From assembly GCA_947567595.1 (NCBI GenBank), contig CANOMQ010000003.1:78269-142268 (forward strand): DNA of 64,000 bases, written 5' to 3'. The notes beneath the pieces were generated by a model. That model worked only from the letters and a program-made list of their open reading frames with translations. It searched no databases and had not been told where the DNA came from. The stretch is from an uncultured Lachnospiraceae bacterium. Its GTDB lineage: Bacteria > Bacillota > Clostridia > Lachnospirales > Lachnospiraceae. Position 1 is the stretch's first letter. Each line of letters opens with the position of its first letter. This document shows, one piece after another, positions 54,713 to 63,800 of the stretch. The position numbers and the translations under genes are program-made.

Positions 54713-55855
54713 TTAAAATTTTGTCCGGATTAACTCATACGTCTCCTGCTCGCATGCAAGGATTTCCTCCACACTTGGCGACGCAATCCGCTTCTGCGCG
54801 TCCATACACATCTCAATAATCTCCGGGATTTGTAAAAACCGTATCTTTTTGTTCAAAAACAGTCTCACCGCCATCTCGTTTGCCGCGTTAAATACCGTCG
54901 GGACACTCCCGCCCTCACGCGCCGCACGCATGGCAAGTTTCAAGCCCGTAAACGTTTCCATATCCGGCTTCTCAAACGTGATACTGCCAAGCGCATAAAA
55001 ATCCACACGCTTCCCCTTCATCGGACGCCTGTCGGGATAAAACAGCGCATACTGTATCGGCAGCTTCATATCCGGCATACCAAGCTGCGCCATAATGCCG
55101 CCGTCCACATACTCCACCATCGAATGGATAATGCTCTGCGGATGGACGACCACCTGTATCTGCTCCAAGCCCACACCAAAAAGCCACTTCGCCTCCATGA
55201 CCTCAAGCCCTTTGTTGACAAGCGTTGCGGAATCAATCGTAATCTTATTGCCCATCGACCAGTTCGGGTGATGGAGCGCGTCCTCAAGCCGCACATTTTC
55301 AAGCGCTTCCCTCGCTTTTCCCCGGAACGGTCCACCCGAAGCCGTAATCAAAAGTTTCCTTACCCGTTCCCTGTTCTCCCCCTGAAGCGACTGAAAAATC
55401 GCGCTGTGCTCACTGTCAACCGGAAGAATGGAAACGCCCCGCTCCTTTGCAAGCGGCATGATAATATGCCCCGCCGTCACAAGCGTCTCCTTATTTGCAA
55501 GCGCAATATCCTTTCCCTTCTGAATTGCCGCAATCGTCGGACGAATGCCAATCATTCCCACAATCGCCGTCACAAGCACCTGCGCTTCCTCCATCTCGGC
55601 AATCGCAATCAGTCCGTCCATGCCGCACACAACCGTAACGTCCATATCGGCAAGCCTTGTTTTTAACTCCTTACACGCCTCCTCGCTCTGCAAGGACACA
55701 AGCTTTGGTTGAAATTCCCGTACCTGCTGCTCAAACAAATCAATATTGCTCCCCGCCGCAAGCCCCACAACCGAAAGGTCTGGATTTTCCCGCACAAGCT
55801 CCAGCGTCTGCGTGCCAATCGAGCCGGTAGAACCGAGTATCGCAATCTTTTTCAC
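54713..55855 (-). CDS. dxr: 1-deoxy-D-xylulose-5-phosphate reductoisomerase Dxr
   Basis: 380 residues from GTG 55855, which has GGGAGGAAGACCAAA upstream; a longer frame lacks a ribosome site. NADPH fold: KKIAILGSTGSIGTQTL; LANKETLVTAG; substrate and metal residues PVDSEHSAIFQ, TASGGPFR and HPNWSMGNKITIDSATLVNKGLE. It makes MEP from DXP, the committed step of the pathway. It lies 25 bp from the cdsA stop. Confidence 0.97.
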   Translation of the reverse strand: MKKIAILGSTGSIGTQTLELVRENPDLSVVGLAAGSNIDLFEQQVREFQPKLVSLQSEEACKELKTRLADMDVTVVCGMDGLIAIAEMEEAQVLVTAIVGMIGIRPTIAAIQKGKDIALANKETLVTAGHIIMPLAKERGVSILPVDSEHSAIFQSLQGENRERVRKLLITASGGPFRGKAREALENVRLEDALHHPNWSMGNKITIDSATLVNKGLEVMEAKWLFGVGLEQIQVVVHPQSIIHSMVEYVDGGIMAQLGMPDMKLPIQYALFYPDRRPMKGKRVDFYALGSITFEKPDMETFTGLKLAMRAAREGGSVPTVFNAANEMAVRLFLNKKIRFLQIPEIIEMCMDAQKRIASPSVEEILACEQETYELIRTKF

Positions 55856-55880
55856 TTTGGTCTTCCTCCCTAATATTATA

Positions 55881-56735
55881 TTAAACATTCCCGAGCATTA
55901 TAATCAAAAAATACGTAATCGGCGCCGTAAAAATCACGCTGTCAAAGCGGTCCATAATCCCGCCATGCCCCGGAATGAGCTTTCCGTAGTCTTTTATCTC
56001 ATGGTTTCGTTTAATCGCGGACGCCGCCAAATCCCCTACCTGAGAGATTACCGAGCCCACGCCGCCCACAACCGCAAGCAGGGCAGCAAAATGCCCTGCA
56101 TAAAGCACACTGTCCAAATATGCGCCAAACAAGGCTCCCACCGCCGCCGCGCCAAGCACGCCGCCCACCGCGCCCTCAATTGACTTTTTCGGGCTAAGCA
56201 CCGGGGCAAGCTTATGCTTTCCAAGCATCACACCCACAAGATACGCGCATGTATCCGAAATCCAAGAGCTGATGAAAATCATCCACACCAAATAAATCCC
56301 GTTCTCCAACTGCCTTGTCAAAAAGACAAACGACAACAGCACAGGCGCGTAAATCAGGGAAAAGTACGTATTCATCACCTGATTTGCATGAAATTTGGAA
56401 AACCCGAACACATACACAAACATCAGTACGATTAACATGCCGATTACAAGCTGCATACCGTACGCCGTATCCTGCGTCCAATATGTCACCCCATAATAGA
56501 GAGTAATGCACCCGATACCTGCCCACTCAAGCGCGTTCATCTTTCCGTATTCTCCCGACGCTTCGCGCACACCGCACGCCTTCGTCAGCTCCAAAAATCC
56601 GATAATCGACACCACATACAAGGTCGCCGCAAGGACAATACCGCCCGGCAGAATGGACGCAAGTGCCGCCGCCACCAGTATCACCGCGCTAATCGTGCGC
56701 TCCTTGCTGATTTTTCCAAGAATATTCCCCGCCAT
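55881..56735 (-). CDS. cdsA: Phosphatidate cytidylyltransferase CdsA
   Basis: 284 residues with about seven to eight membrane helices and the CdsA signature near the C-terminus: SQVGDLAASAIKRNHEIKDYGKLIPGHGGIMDRFDS. It makes CDP-diacylglycerol for phospholipid synthesis. The gene begins 1 bp from the uppS stop, and uppS-cdsA-dxr-rseP-ispG-polC is the standard Clostridial order. Confidence 0.96.
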   Translation of the reverse strand: MAGNILGKISKERTISAVILVAAALASILPGGIVLAATLYVVSIIGFLELTKACGVREASGEYGKMNALEWAGIGCITLYYGVTYWTQDTAYGMQLVIGMLIVLMFVYVFGFSKFHANQVMNTYFSLIYAPVLLSFVFLTRQLENGIYLVWMIFISSWISDTCAYLVGVMLGKHKLAPVLSPKKSIEGAVGGVLGAAAVGALFGAYLDSVLYAGHFAALLAVVGGVGSVISQVGDLAASAIKRNHEIKDYGKLIPGHGGIMDRFDSVIFTAPITYFLIIMLGNV

Positions 56736-57467
56736 TTAATTCTCCTTTGGAGGATTTTCCTCCTTGACAAGCCCAAACCTTCTGTCCCTGTTCTGATAAG
56801 CCAGTACCGCCTTTTCCAGCTCCGCCTTATTAAAATCAGGCCACGCGACAGAGGTGTAATAAAGCTCCGCATACGCAAGCTGCCAAAGCATGAAATTCGA
56901 AATCCGCTGCTCCCCTGATGTGCGAATCATCAAGTCCGGGTCCGGCAGTCCCGCCGTATCAAACTCCTGCGCAATCCGCTGCTCACAAATATCCGCCGCC
57001 GAAAGGGTACCCTGCTCCACCTGTTCCACAAGACGCTTTACCGCCCGCGTAATCTCATCACGGCTGCCATAATTAATTGCAATCTGAAAGTGAAGCCCCG
57101 TATTATTCCTCGTTGCCTCCTCAAGCGCCGCAATGCTCTCCTGAATGTCCTGCGCAAGCCTTGACTTATCGCCCAGCACCCGCACACACATATTGTTTTT
57201 CTGCGCGCGCTTCAAGCTGTTTTTCATGTAATCACGCAGCAGCTTCATCAAGGTCTCGACTTCCTTCTCCGGGCGGTTCCAGTTTTCCGTCGAGAACGCA
57301 TACACCGTAAGGTAATTGATACCCATATTGTAAGCGTCCTCACAGATTGCCTCCACCGTCTTTGCCCCCTGAATATGCCCGGCAGTGCGCGGCAGTCCCT
57401 TCGCCTTCGCCCAGCGCCCGTTGCCGTCAAGAATAATCGCCACGTGATTTGGTACCTTCTTTTCCAT
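56736..57467 (-). CDS. uppS: Isoprenyl (undecaprenyl) diphosphate synthase
   Basis: 243 residues from ATG 57467 with AAAGGG upstream; an earlier ATG is rejected. It carries the cis-prenyltransferase motifs VAIILDGNGRWAKAKGLPR (catalytic Asp), VYAFSTENWNRPE and RTSGEQRISNFMLWQLAYAELYYTSVAWPDF. It produces the C55 carrier lipid for peptidoglycan. It is separated from frr by a terminator-like hairpin at 57534-57554. Confidence 0.97.
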   Translation of the reverse strand: MEKKVPNHVAIILDGNGRWAKAKGLPRTAGHIQGAKTVEAICEDAYNMGINYLTVYAFSTENWNRPEKEVETLMKLLRDYMKNSLKRAQKNNMCVRVLGDKSRLAQDIQESIAALEEATRNNTGLHFQIAINYGSRDEITRAVKRLVEQVEQGTLSAADICEQRIAQEFDTAGLPDPDLMIRTSGEQRISNFMLWQLAYAELYYTSVAWPDFNKAELEKAVLAYQNRDRRFGLVKEENPPKEN

Positions 57468-57533
57468 ATCAGCTTTCCCTTTCCCAACACTTTCTAAAAA
57501 AATACATAAAAGAATAATATGCATAAAAGCAAA

Positions 57534-57554
57534 GAGGGCGCGTTCAGTGCCCTC
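57534..57554 (-). terminator. Hairpin between frr and uppS
   Basis: GAGGGC (57534-57539) and GCCCTC (57549-57554) form a GC-rich stem followed by TTTGCTTTT on the minus strand. It probably ends part of the pyrH-frr transcripts. Confidence 0.65.
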
Positions 57555-57597
57555 GTAATTGCAGAATATTTTAATTCATTTTTCGAACACTCATCTA

Positions 57598-58149
57598 TTA
57601 TACAGTAAGAATTTCCTTCGACTTTTCCTCAATCGCCTTGTCAATCTCTTTGATATATTTATCCGTACTCTTCTGAACTGCGTCCTCCAAATCCTTAATC
57701 TCGTCCTCCGAAATTTCCGTCTTTGCAAGCTTCTTAAACGAGTCATTCGCGTCACGTCTGATATTTCTGACCGCGACCTTACACTCCTCACCCTTCTTCT
57801 TAACTTCCTTTACAAGCTCCTTTCTGCGCTCCTCCGTAAGCTCTGGAAATACAAGCCGGATTACAACGCCGTCGTTGCTCGGCGTAATCCCCACATCAGA
57901 AGCCATAATCGCCTTCTCAATCTCCTTAATCAGGCTCTTTTCCCACGGCGCAATCTGTATCATACGCGCCTCTGGCACCGTGATGTTTCCCACCTGCTGG
58001 ATAGGCGTCGGTGTACCGTAATAATTCACCTTGATTTTGTCCAGCACATGAGGATTTGCACGCCCCGCACGGATTGTCTGATAGTCCGATAAAAGAAAAT
58101 CCAATGCCTTCTGCATTTTGTCGTCATAGGTCTTTACTCTTGCGTCCAT
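57598..58149 (-). CDS. frr: Ribosome recycling factor
   Basis: 183 residues from ATG 58149 with AGGAGGATAAAACA upstream. It is the typical elongated helical protein with [17 protein letters not shown] and the late helix [19 protein letters not shown]. With EF-G it splits post-termination ribosomes. It follows pyrH by 51 bp, the usual pairing. Confidence 0.97.
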   Translation of the reverse strand: MDARVKTYDDKMQKALDFLLSDYQTIRAGRANPHVLDKIKVNYYGTPTPIQQVGNITVPEARMIQIAPWEKSLIKEIEKAIMASDVGITPSNDGVVIRLVFPELTEERRKELVKEVKKKGEECKVAVRNIRRDANDSFKKLAKTEISEDEIKDLEDAVQKSTDKYIKEIDKAIEEKSKEILTV

Positions 58150-58200
58150 TGTTTTATCCTCCTGATTTTTATTAATCTGCATTCCTGCCATGTATGCGGG

Positions 58201-58896
58201 CTACACAGTAATCACCGTTCCGTTCGAATTTCCCCGCACGGTATTGATAATGCTGTTTTCCTCATTCAGTCCAAATATCGTCATCGGCATTTTGTTTTCC
58301 ATGCAAAGCACCGCCGCCGCCAAATCCATCACGCCAAGCCGTTTCTCCACCACTTCCCTAATCGGAATGGTATCATACTTTTTCGCGTCCTTATTCAGCT
58401 TGGGATCGGAATCATAAACGCCATCAACTGCACGTGCAGACAAAATCATATCCGCCTCAATCTCAACAGCCCTGAGCACCGTCCCCATATCCGTCGAAAA
58501 ATACGGGTGCCCGATTCCGCCTGCAAAAAAGATAACCTTCCCTTTTCCAAGCGCGTCCAAAGCCCTGTCCTTTGAAAACAGCTCCGTAAACGCCGCACAT
58601 GGAAACGGCGTAAAAACCTCCGTCTCCATTCCGACAAACCGGAAAATTTCCGATGTATAAATACAGTTCATCACCGTCGCCAGCATTCCAATCTGATCCG
58701 CCTTCGTACGGTCAATCGTCTCACTGGTTCTGCCGCGCCAAAAATTGCCGCCGCCAATCACAATCCCCACCTGAACGCCGCCGTCCACAATCTCCTTTAC
58801 CTGACGCGCCACCGCAAGAACCGTCTGCTCGTCAAATCCGGTTTTTTTATCCCCCGCAAGCGCTTCCCCGCTTAATTTGAGTAAAATTCGTTTCAT
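58201..58896 (-). CDS. pyrH: UMP kinase PyrH
   Basis: 231-residue amino acid kinase-fold enzyme that phosphorylates UMP. It has the nucleotide-binding start RILLKLSGEALAG, the GGGNFWRG loop and the MNCIYTSEI segment. It is upstream of frr and downstream of a bactofilin-type gene. Confidence 0.97.
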   Translation of the reverse strand: MKRILLKLSGEALAGDKKTGFDEQTVLAVARQVKEIVDGGVQVGIVIGGGNFWRGRTSETIDRTKADQIGMLATVMNCIYTSEIFRFVGMETEVFTPFPCAAFTELFSKDRALDALGKGKVIFFAGGIGHPYFSTDMGTVLRAVEIEADMILSARAVDGVYDSDPKLNKDAKKYDTIPIREVVEKRLGVMDLAAAVLCMENKMPMTIFGLNEENSIINTVRGNSNGTVITV

Positions 58897-58916
58897 ACGT
58901 CTGCTCCGTTTTTCGT

Positions 58917-59960
58917 TTAAGACTGTTTCCTGTTCTTCTTCATATCATTAAAGAATGAAGTCGGGCTGACATCTGCATAACACTGTGAACACATACCCTC
59001 GATAACCGCACCGTTATTAATCTGTACAGACTTCGACTTAATATTGCCCATCACAATCGCCGACGTATCCAGAATAACCGGACCATGCACATCAATATCA
59101 CCCTTTACGGCACCTGCAATCACTGCGCTTGTCGCAAAAATATTACCGATGACAACAGAGCTTTGTCCAATCTTCACGCTTCCCTTGCTTCTAATCTCAC
59201 CGTTAATCTGTGCGGACTCCGCATAAATTTCCGCCGCCGATGAATTTCCGGTGATACCACCTGTCACATTGAGCTTTCCAAGGATTTCAATATTACCTGT
59301 GATGTTTCCGATTAAATCCATATTGCCGCTGCTTGTCACATCACCCGTAATCGTCATGCTGGACGTAATCACTGCCGTATCTGTCGATGCTGACGCACTA
59401 GTCTCCATCTCAGGCTGCTGTGCCTCCTGCGGCGCCCCTTCCATATATACAGGCTCCTCTATATTCTGTTCCACTTCATTCAATAATTCTTCCATTTCTG
59501 CATCTGCCTCACTTATTTCACTATTTTTCTGTTCTTCCTCTGCAACGGGCACGTCAATCCCGGAAATATCACTGTCAGGAATGGAAATTCCCGCATCAGC
59601 ATCAGCCGTCAGCATGTCCGCAGTATCTTCCACTGCCATAGACGTATCAAGCTCCAAAGCAGCCTCCTGCTCGTTTGCTGCCATATCCGCGCCCGTATTT
59701 TCCAGTTCGCCAAGACTGCCTAGCAAGTCCTCCGATGCGCCTTCGTCCAGTGCCGCCATCGGCTCCTCGTTCAGCGCCGGAATTTCCTGTTCAAGCATCG
59801 CCTCAACATCTGCAAAATCTTCTCCTGACACACTGCCAAACAAGTCCTCTGATGACGCAGACATATCCGCATCAAGCTCCATATCGTCTAATACTTCATC
59901 TGAATTAATGTCTGCGACAGTCTGTGATAAATCCTGCTTTAAATCCTGAAAAAAACCCAT
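58917..59960 (-). CDS. Bactofilin-family polymer-forming protein with long acidic N-terminus
   Basis: 347 residues from ATG 59960 with GAAGGAGATTATAGA upstream. About 170 N-terminal residues are strongly acidic (Asp/Glu/Ala/Ser) and probably disordered. The C-terminal part is a right-handed beta-helix with repeating Gly-Asn motifs (ITGDVTSSGNMDLIGNITGNIEILGKL), typical of bactofilins, followed by CSQCYAD. Bactofilins form filaments for envelope shape. The acidic region is unusually long, bactofilins being normally 100-200 residues. It is next to pyrH and the polysaccharide deacetylase. Confidence 0.88.
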   Translation of the reverse strand: MGFFQDLKQDLSQTVADINSDEVLDDMELDADMSASSEDLFGSVSGEDFADVEAMLEQEIPALNEEPMAALDEGASEDLLGSLGELENTGADMAANEQEAALELDTSMAVEDTADMLTADADAGISIPDSDISGIDVPVAEEEQKNSEISEADAEMEELLNEVEQNIEEPVYMEGAPQEAQQPEMETSASASTDTAVITSSMTITGDVTSSGNMDLIGNITGNIEILGKLNVTGGITGNSSAAEIYAESAQINGEIRSKGSVKIGQSSVVIGNIFATSAVIAGAVKGDIDVHGPVILDTSAIVMGNIKSKSVQINNGAVIEGMCSQCYADVSPTSFFNDMKKNRKQS

Positions 59961-60027
59961 TCTATAATCTCCTTCACTTTTATTTTTTAAGCACATTGTA
60001 CCAGTGCCTTATCAGCATCGTATCTTA

Positions 60028-61008
60028 TCAACGTATATGCTGTACTTTTACCGTGTCCTTGGAAATCGGCAAAAAAACCGTATCCTCCGACTCCAGCAGC
60101 TTTTCTATAATAATCGGCAGCGCGTCAACCGTGGAGTTTTTCCCCGCCGCATCATGCATCAGAACCACCGCATTATCATACTTATCAATATTGTTCAGAA
60201 CATTCGACGCAATCTGACTTGCGCTTCTTTGCGAGCCGGTCGCATCACCGCTTGAAACATTCCAGTCAAAATACACCATACCCTCACTGTCAAGGTATTC
60301 TATCAGCGTATGCATATCAACCTTGCTGGTCGTATTGCTGCTTCCGCCCGGAAAACGCACGATATTACACTCAACCCCCGTAACCTCGTACAAAAAAGTG
60401 CGCAGCTTGTTCAAATCCTGCTGATACGCCTCCAAGGAGCTGTAAATATCCCGGTACACATGACTGTAAGAATGCATTGCCAGTGTATGACCGTCCTCCA
60501 CAATACGCCTGTACTGCTCCGTATAATTCTCCTTGCCTACCACAAAAAAAGTCGCTTTCACGCCGTACTCGTCCAAAACATCAAGAATTTTATCCGTATT
60601 GGAGCTTGGACCATCATCAAACGTCAGATAAACCCTTTTGATGCCGGAGCTTCTGTCCCTGTTCTCGTCCCAGACGATTTTATTTTCAATGGCGGCTGCC
60701 TCCATGATATGTGCTGCCTCGGTCTGATCGACATTGCTTCCATTGATGTCGGAAACGCTTTCAAGCTCCTCTTCCTCCAGTTCCATATAGCGGTTTGCCT
60801 CCTGCAATGCCATAAGCTTTGTATTGATGTTTCCCACCTCTTTATTCAGGTTCACCACCAAAACCAGCAGCACCGTACAGATACACAGCATCATAAACAC
60901 CAATATCAGCAGAAATGCATTCAGCATGTTTCCCGTATTCTTGCTTTCCCCAGCAAACCGTTGTGCTGTTTTCTCCTCATGTTCTATGCTTTCCTGCTCC
61001 TGCGACAT
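60028..61008 (-). CDS. Membrane-anchored polysaccharide deacetylase (NodB homology)
   Basis: 326 residues. A single membrane helix (about 29-51, LNAFLLILVFMMLCICTVLLVL) is followed by a linker with a coiled-coil-like stretch and the NodB domain: TFDDGPSS (motif 1), MHSYSH (zinc histidines), RFPGGSSN (motif 3), DWNVSSGD (motif 4) and VVLMHD (motif 5). All catalytic residues are present. It likely deacetylates peptidoglycan or another wall glycan outside the membrane. It sits beside the bactofilin, and both may belong to envelope morphogenesis. Confidence 0.93.
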   Translation of the reverse strand: MSQEQESIEHEEKTAQRFAGESKNTGNMLNAFLLILVFMMLCICTVLLVLVVNLNKEVGNINTKLMALQEANRYMELEEEELESVSDINGSNVDQTEAAHIMEAAAIENKIVWDENRDRSSGIKRVYLTFDDGPSSNTDKILDVLDEYGVKATFFVVGKENYTEQYRRIVEDGHTLAMHSYSHVYRDIYSSLEAYQQDLNKLRTFLYEVTGVECNIVRFPGGSSNTTSKVDMHTLIEYLDSEGMVYFDWNVSSGDATGSQRSASQIASNVLNNIDKYDNAVVLMHDAAGKNSTVDALPIIIEKLLESEDTVFLPISKDTVKVQHIR

Positions 61009-61116
61009 TGATTACCCTTCCACCGTTTTTGATACTTTACTACATTACAGATAAAACGATTATAACATAAAACAGCCACTTTAGAAAGGACATTTTAAAA
61101 TTTTTACATCATTTCT

Positions 61117-61253
61117 GTAACAGTTCAGCCTTCGGCTTCCTGTTACAGGCATCAAGCCATGCAAAACCACTTCGTGGTGGCTTGATGCGTCTCAACCACT
61201 ACGCTATTTCACGAACTTTGCAGCAAGTGCAAAGTTCTGGGCTGAACTATTAC
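61117..61253. mobile_element. MITE-like element of about 137 bp with 9-bp target duplication
   Basis: The element has 14-bp terminal inverted repeats (GTAACAGTTCAGCC at 61117-61130; GGCTGAACTATTAC at 61240-61253, one mismatch) and is flanked by the direct repeat ATCATTTCT at 61108-61116 and 61254-61262. TTAC before the left copy extends the match to 13 bp. Inside are two perfect 10-bp stems (61149-61158 with 61179-61188; 61213-61222 with 61228-61237). It has no coding capacity. The right end supplies the TAA of the UPF0340 gene. A partial relative is at 43275-43306. Confidence 0.7.
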
Positions 61254-61801
61254 ATCATTTCTTCACTATAATGCGCCCGCTCGCCGCCAATATATTTCGC
61301 CCGGGTTCTCGCGCAGACAATATGTGCGCCCCCGATTGCCGGATGTGCAATCCTGACCGGAACCGCCACCGCCTTCAAATGCATTCCAATCAGCGTATCC
61401 CCAATATCAATCCCCGCATGCGCCTGTACATGCTCCACCGCCAGAGGCTCCTTCATATGCTTCCATGCCGCAGTCGCAAAAGAACCGCCCGCCTTTGGCA
61501 TTGGCATGACATTCACAACCTCATACCCATAGCGTTCCGCCGCCTCCTCCTCCATAATCAATGCCCTGTTTAAGTGCTCGCAGCACTGCGCCGCCACATA
61601 AAGCCCATGCGCGCAAAGCTCCTCATGCATTGCGGTAAAAACCGCCTCCCCAAGCTCCGCATTGGAATAGGAGCCAATGTGCTTTGACGCAATCTCACTT
61701 GTCGAACAGCCGATTACAACAAGGTTTCCCTCTTTCAAAGCCGCCTGCTCCAAAAATTCATTTACCACTCTTTTCGCATCTGCTCTCTCATTCTCAAACA
61801 T
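61250..61801 (-). CDS. UPF0340 (TIGR01440, YwlG-like) family protein
   Basis: 183 residues from ATG 61801 with GGGAGGATTGTG upstream. It is the full-length conserved protein of Firmicutes with VVIGCSTSEIASKHIG, CCEHLNRALIMEEE, AWKHMKEPLAVEHVQAHAGIDIG and PVRIAHPAIGGAHI. Its function is unknown. Its last codons and stop (GAA ATG ATG TAA) sit exactly at the junction with the MITE-like element, so the reading frame was kept after insertion. Confidence 0.9.
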   Translation of the reverse strand: MFENERADAKRVVNEFLEQAALKEGNLVVIGCSTSEIASKHIGSYSNAELGEAVFTAMHEELCAHGLYVAAQCCEHLNRALIMEEEAAERYGYEVVNVMPMPKAGGSFATAAWKHMKEPLAVEHVQAHAGIDIGDTLIGMHLKAVAVPVRIAHPAIGGAHIVCARTRAKYIGGERAHYSEEMM

Positions 61802-61946
61802 CACAATCCTCCCACTTACGAAACATATTATAACCACATTCATTCCCATCTATTTGGACAAATCCTACAGGATTACTCTCCCGATTAAACTTACCACACT
61901 CCAAGGCAGAATGCAAGTTCGATATTATAAAATTTTTAAACTCTTC

Positions 61947-61955
61947 TGATATAAT
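61947..61955 (+). promoter_or_regulatory. Extended -10 promoter of dapL
   Basis: TGATATAAT contains TATAAT (61950-61955) preceded by TG, an extended -10, about 93 bp before the dapL start. There is no good -35 at 17 bp. The leader between is AT-rich. Confidence 0.5.
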
Positions 61956-62047
61956 TGACAAATACCTCGAATATGGCTATGATTACTATAGTGTTTCCAA
62001 TAAGGACAACTACTATATTCCAATGAAATACAGGAAGGAGCAATATT

Positions 62048-63244
62048 ATGCCAAAATTAAATGAAAACTATTTAAACCTAAAGGAGAGCTATCTGTTCTC
62101 CGAAATCGCGCACCGTGTCAATGCCTACACCGAAGCGAACCCTGACAAAAAGGTAATCCGCCTTGGAATCGGGGACGTTACCCTCCCGATTGGCTCCACG
62201 GTCATTTCACAGCTTCACGAAGGCGTGGACGCCCTCGCAAGCGCCGAAACCTTTAAGGGCTATGGACCGGAGCAAGGCTACGCATTCCTGCGCAAAGCCA
62301 TTGTTGACTATTACGCACGAAACCATGTCACAATCGAAGCCGATGAAGTGTTTGTTTCGGACGGCGCCAAAAGCGATACGGGAAACATTACCGACCTTTT
62401 TGACAAGGACAACGTTATCCTAATCCCTGACCCCGTTTATCCGGTATATGTTGACACCAATATCATGAACGGCAGAAATATCACCTACATTGACGCCACC
62501 GCAGAAAACCATTTTCTCCCTATGCCGGATTACAGCGTACACGCTGATATTATTTACATCTGTTCCCCCAATAACCCCACAGGCGCGGCATACAATAAGG
62601 AGCAGCTAAAGGAATGGGTTGACTATGCGCTTGCCAATAACGCGATTATCCTTTACGACTCCGCATACGAATGCTTTATCACCGACGAAACGCTTCCAAG
62701 AAGCATTTTTGCAATCGAAGACTCCAAAAAATGTGCCATTGAGTTTTGCTCCCTCTCAAAGACAGCAGGCTTCACCGGCACGCGCTGCGGCTATACCATC
62801 GTTCCAAAGACCTTGGTCTTCACCGCCTCAAGCGGCGCCGAGCTGTCCTTAAATGCCATGTGGAACCGCCGTCAGACGACAAAATTCAATGGTGTATCCT
62901 ACATCGTCCAAAAAGGCGCCGCCGCCGTCTTCTCCGTTGAAGGTATGGCACAGTGCAAGGCAAATATCCAATATTATCAGGAAAATGCGCGTATCATCGC
63001 AGAAGGGCTTGCCAAAAAGAACATCAAATACTTTGGCGGCGTCAATTCTCCTTATATTTGGTTTGAATGTCCAAACGACATGGATTCATGGGATTTTTTC
63101 GATTACCTGCTAAACAACGCGCAGGTCGTAGGAACACCTGGGGCGGGCTTTGGTAAAAACGGTCAGAAATTTTTCCGCCTTACCTCATTTGGAAACCGCG
63201 AGAACACAATCGAAGCAATGAAACGAATGGATACCCTTTTTTGA
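62048..63244 (+). CDS. dapL: LL-diaminopimelate aminotransferase DapL
   Basis: 398 residues. A class I/II PLP-dependent aminotransferase that converts tetrahydrodipicolinate directly to LL-diaminopimelate, giving lysine and peptidoglycan precursor. Visible: IRLGIGDVTLPIG near the start, YICSPNNPTGA, and the PLP lysine in SLSKTAGFTGTRCGY. The length and motifs match the DapL of Clostridia. The ATG has AGGAAGGAGCAATATT upstream, and a strong terminator follows. It is one of the few plus-strand genes in this part. Confidence 0.96.
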   Translation: MPKLNENYLNLKESYLFSEIAHRVNAYTEANPDKKVIRLGIGDVTLPIGSTVISQLHEGVDALASAETFKGYGPEQGYAFLRKAIVDYYARNHVTIEADEVFVSDGAKSDTGNITDLFDKDNVILIPDPVYPVYVDTNIMNGRNITYIDATAENHFLPMPDYSVHADIIYICSPNNPTGAAYNKEQLKEWVDYALANNAIILYDSAYECFITDETLPRSIFAIEDSKKCAIEFCSLSKTAGFTGTRCGYTIVPKTLVFTASSGAELSLNAMWNRRQTTKFNGVSYIVQKGAAAVFSVEGMAQCKANIQYYQENARIIAEGLAKKNIKYFGGVNSPYIWFECPNDMDSWDFFDYLLNNAQVVGTPGAGFGKNGQKFFRLTSFGNRENTIEAMKRMDTLF

Positions 63245-63251
63245 CACAGAA

Positions 63252-63285
63252 AACCCCTGTAAGTTATTTCTTACAGGGGTTGTTA
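63252..63285 (+). terminator. Terminator of dapL
   Basis: AACCCCTGTAAG (63252-63263) and CTTACAGGGGTT (63270-63281) form a perfect 12-bp stem with a 6-base loop, with TTAAACTCTTTTT following. Confidence 0.9.
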
Positions 63286-63371
63286 AACTCTTTTTGCGAG
63301 ATGTATCCTGCTTATAGCTGCAACAAATATCTGTAATAGCCGGCCTGACATCTTAATCAAACGCACATCAA

Positions 63372-63584
63372 TTACGCAATTGTAACGTTCGCTGCTCTGA
63401 GCTTAGCACTGTTCTTCGGGTCCTGCTCAATATCAAATACAACCTTCTGACCTTCCTCGAGAGTCTTATAGCCATCTGTATTGATTGCTGAGAAATGTAC
63501 AAAAACATCTTCTCCTGTGCCTTCATTTGTGATGAAGCCATAACCCTTCTGAGCATTAAACCACTTTACTGTACCGTTATTCAT
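63372..63584 (-). CDS. Cold-shock protein (CspA family)
   Basis: 70 residues from ATG 63584 with GGAGGTTCTAAGA upstream. The OB-fold RNA-binding motifs are [16 protein letters not shown] (RNP1) and VFVHFSAI (RNP2). The 5' leader is about 160 nt and contains a stable hairpin at 63680-63720 downstream of a near-consensus promoter, as is common for cold-shock genes. Confidence 0.95.
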   Translation of the reverse strand: MNNGTVKWFNAQKGYGFITNEGTGEDVFVHFSAINTDGYKTLEEGQKVVFDIEQDPKNSAKLRAANVTIA

Positions 63585-63679
63585 TCTTAGAACCTCCATT
63601 AAAAAAATTTACGTATTCGTTCGTCCTTACACCTAAAAAAGCTGAAATTATTAAGTATCTTCACCGTTACAGAAAAATA

Positions 63680-63720
63680 ACTTGCTCTGCAATTCAAATG
63701 GAATGATTTGCAGAACAAGT
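63680..63720 (-). promoter_or_regulatory. Structured cspA leader hairpin followed by a T-run
   Basis: ACTTGCTCTGCAA (63680-63692) pairs with TTTGCAGAACAAGT (63707-63720), apart from one mismatch. On the transcribed minus strand the stem is followed by TTATTTTT. It lies between the cspA promoter and its start, so it may attenuate transcription or act as a temperature-sensitive leader. Confidence 0.65.
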
Positions 63721-63750
63721 CAGCTAATAGTTCTAATTGAATACTATAAA

Positions 63751-63779
63751 ATCTTATCACTTTTAAAGATTAAAGTCAA
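63751..63779 (-). promoter_or_regulatory. Sigma-A promoter of cspA
   Basis: Minus-strand TTGACT (63774-63779) and TAAGAT (63751-63756) are 17 bp apart. The predicted transcript start is about 160 nt before the cspA ATG. Confidence 0.8.
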
Positions 63780-63800
63780 CAAATTTTTCAGAAAATATCA

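Noticed and set aside
59251-59949. 232-codon plus-strand frame rich in Ser opposite the bactofilin gene
   Set aside because: It mirrors the acidic Asp/Glu/Ala repeat of the bactofilin arm and has no independent features.
61921-62066. Tyrosine-rich open frame overlapping the dapL start, and a 15-codon leader-like frame (from 61978)
   Set aside because: No start codon or ribosome site for the first and none for the second; no attenuator hairpin. An AT-rich leader explains both.
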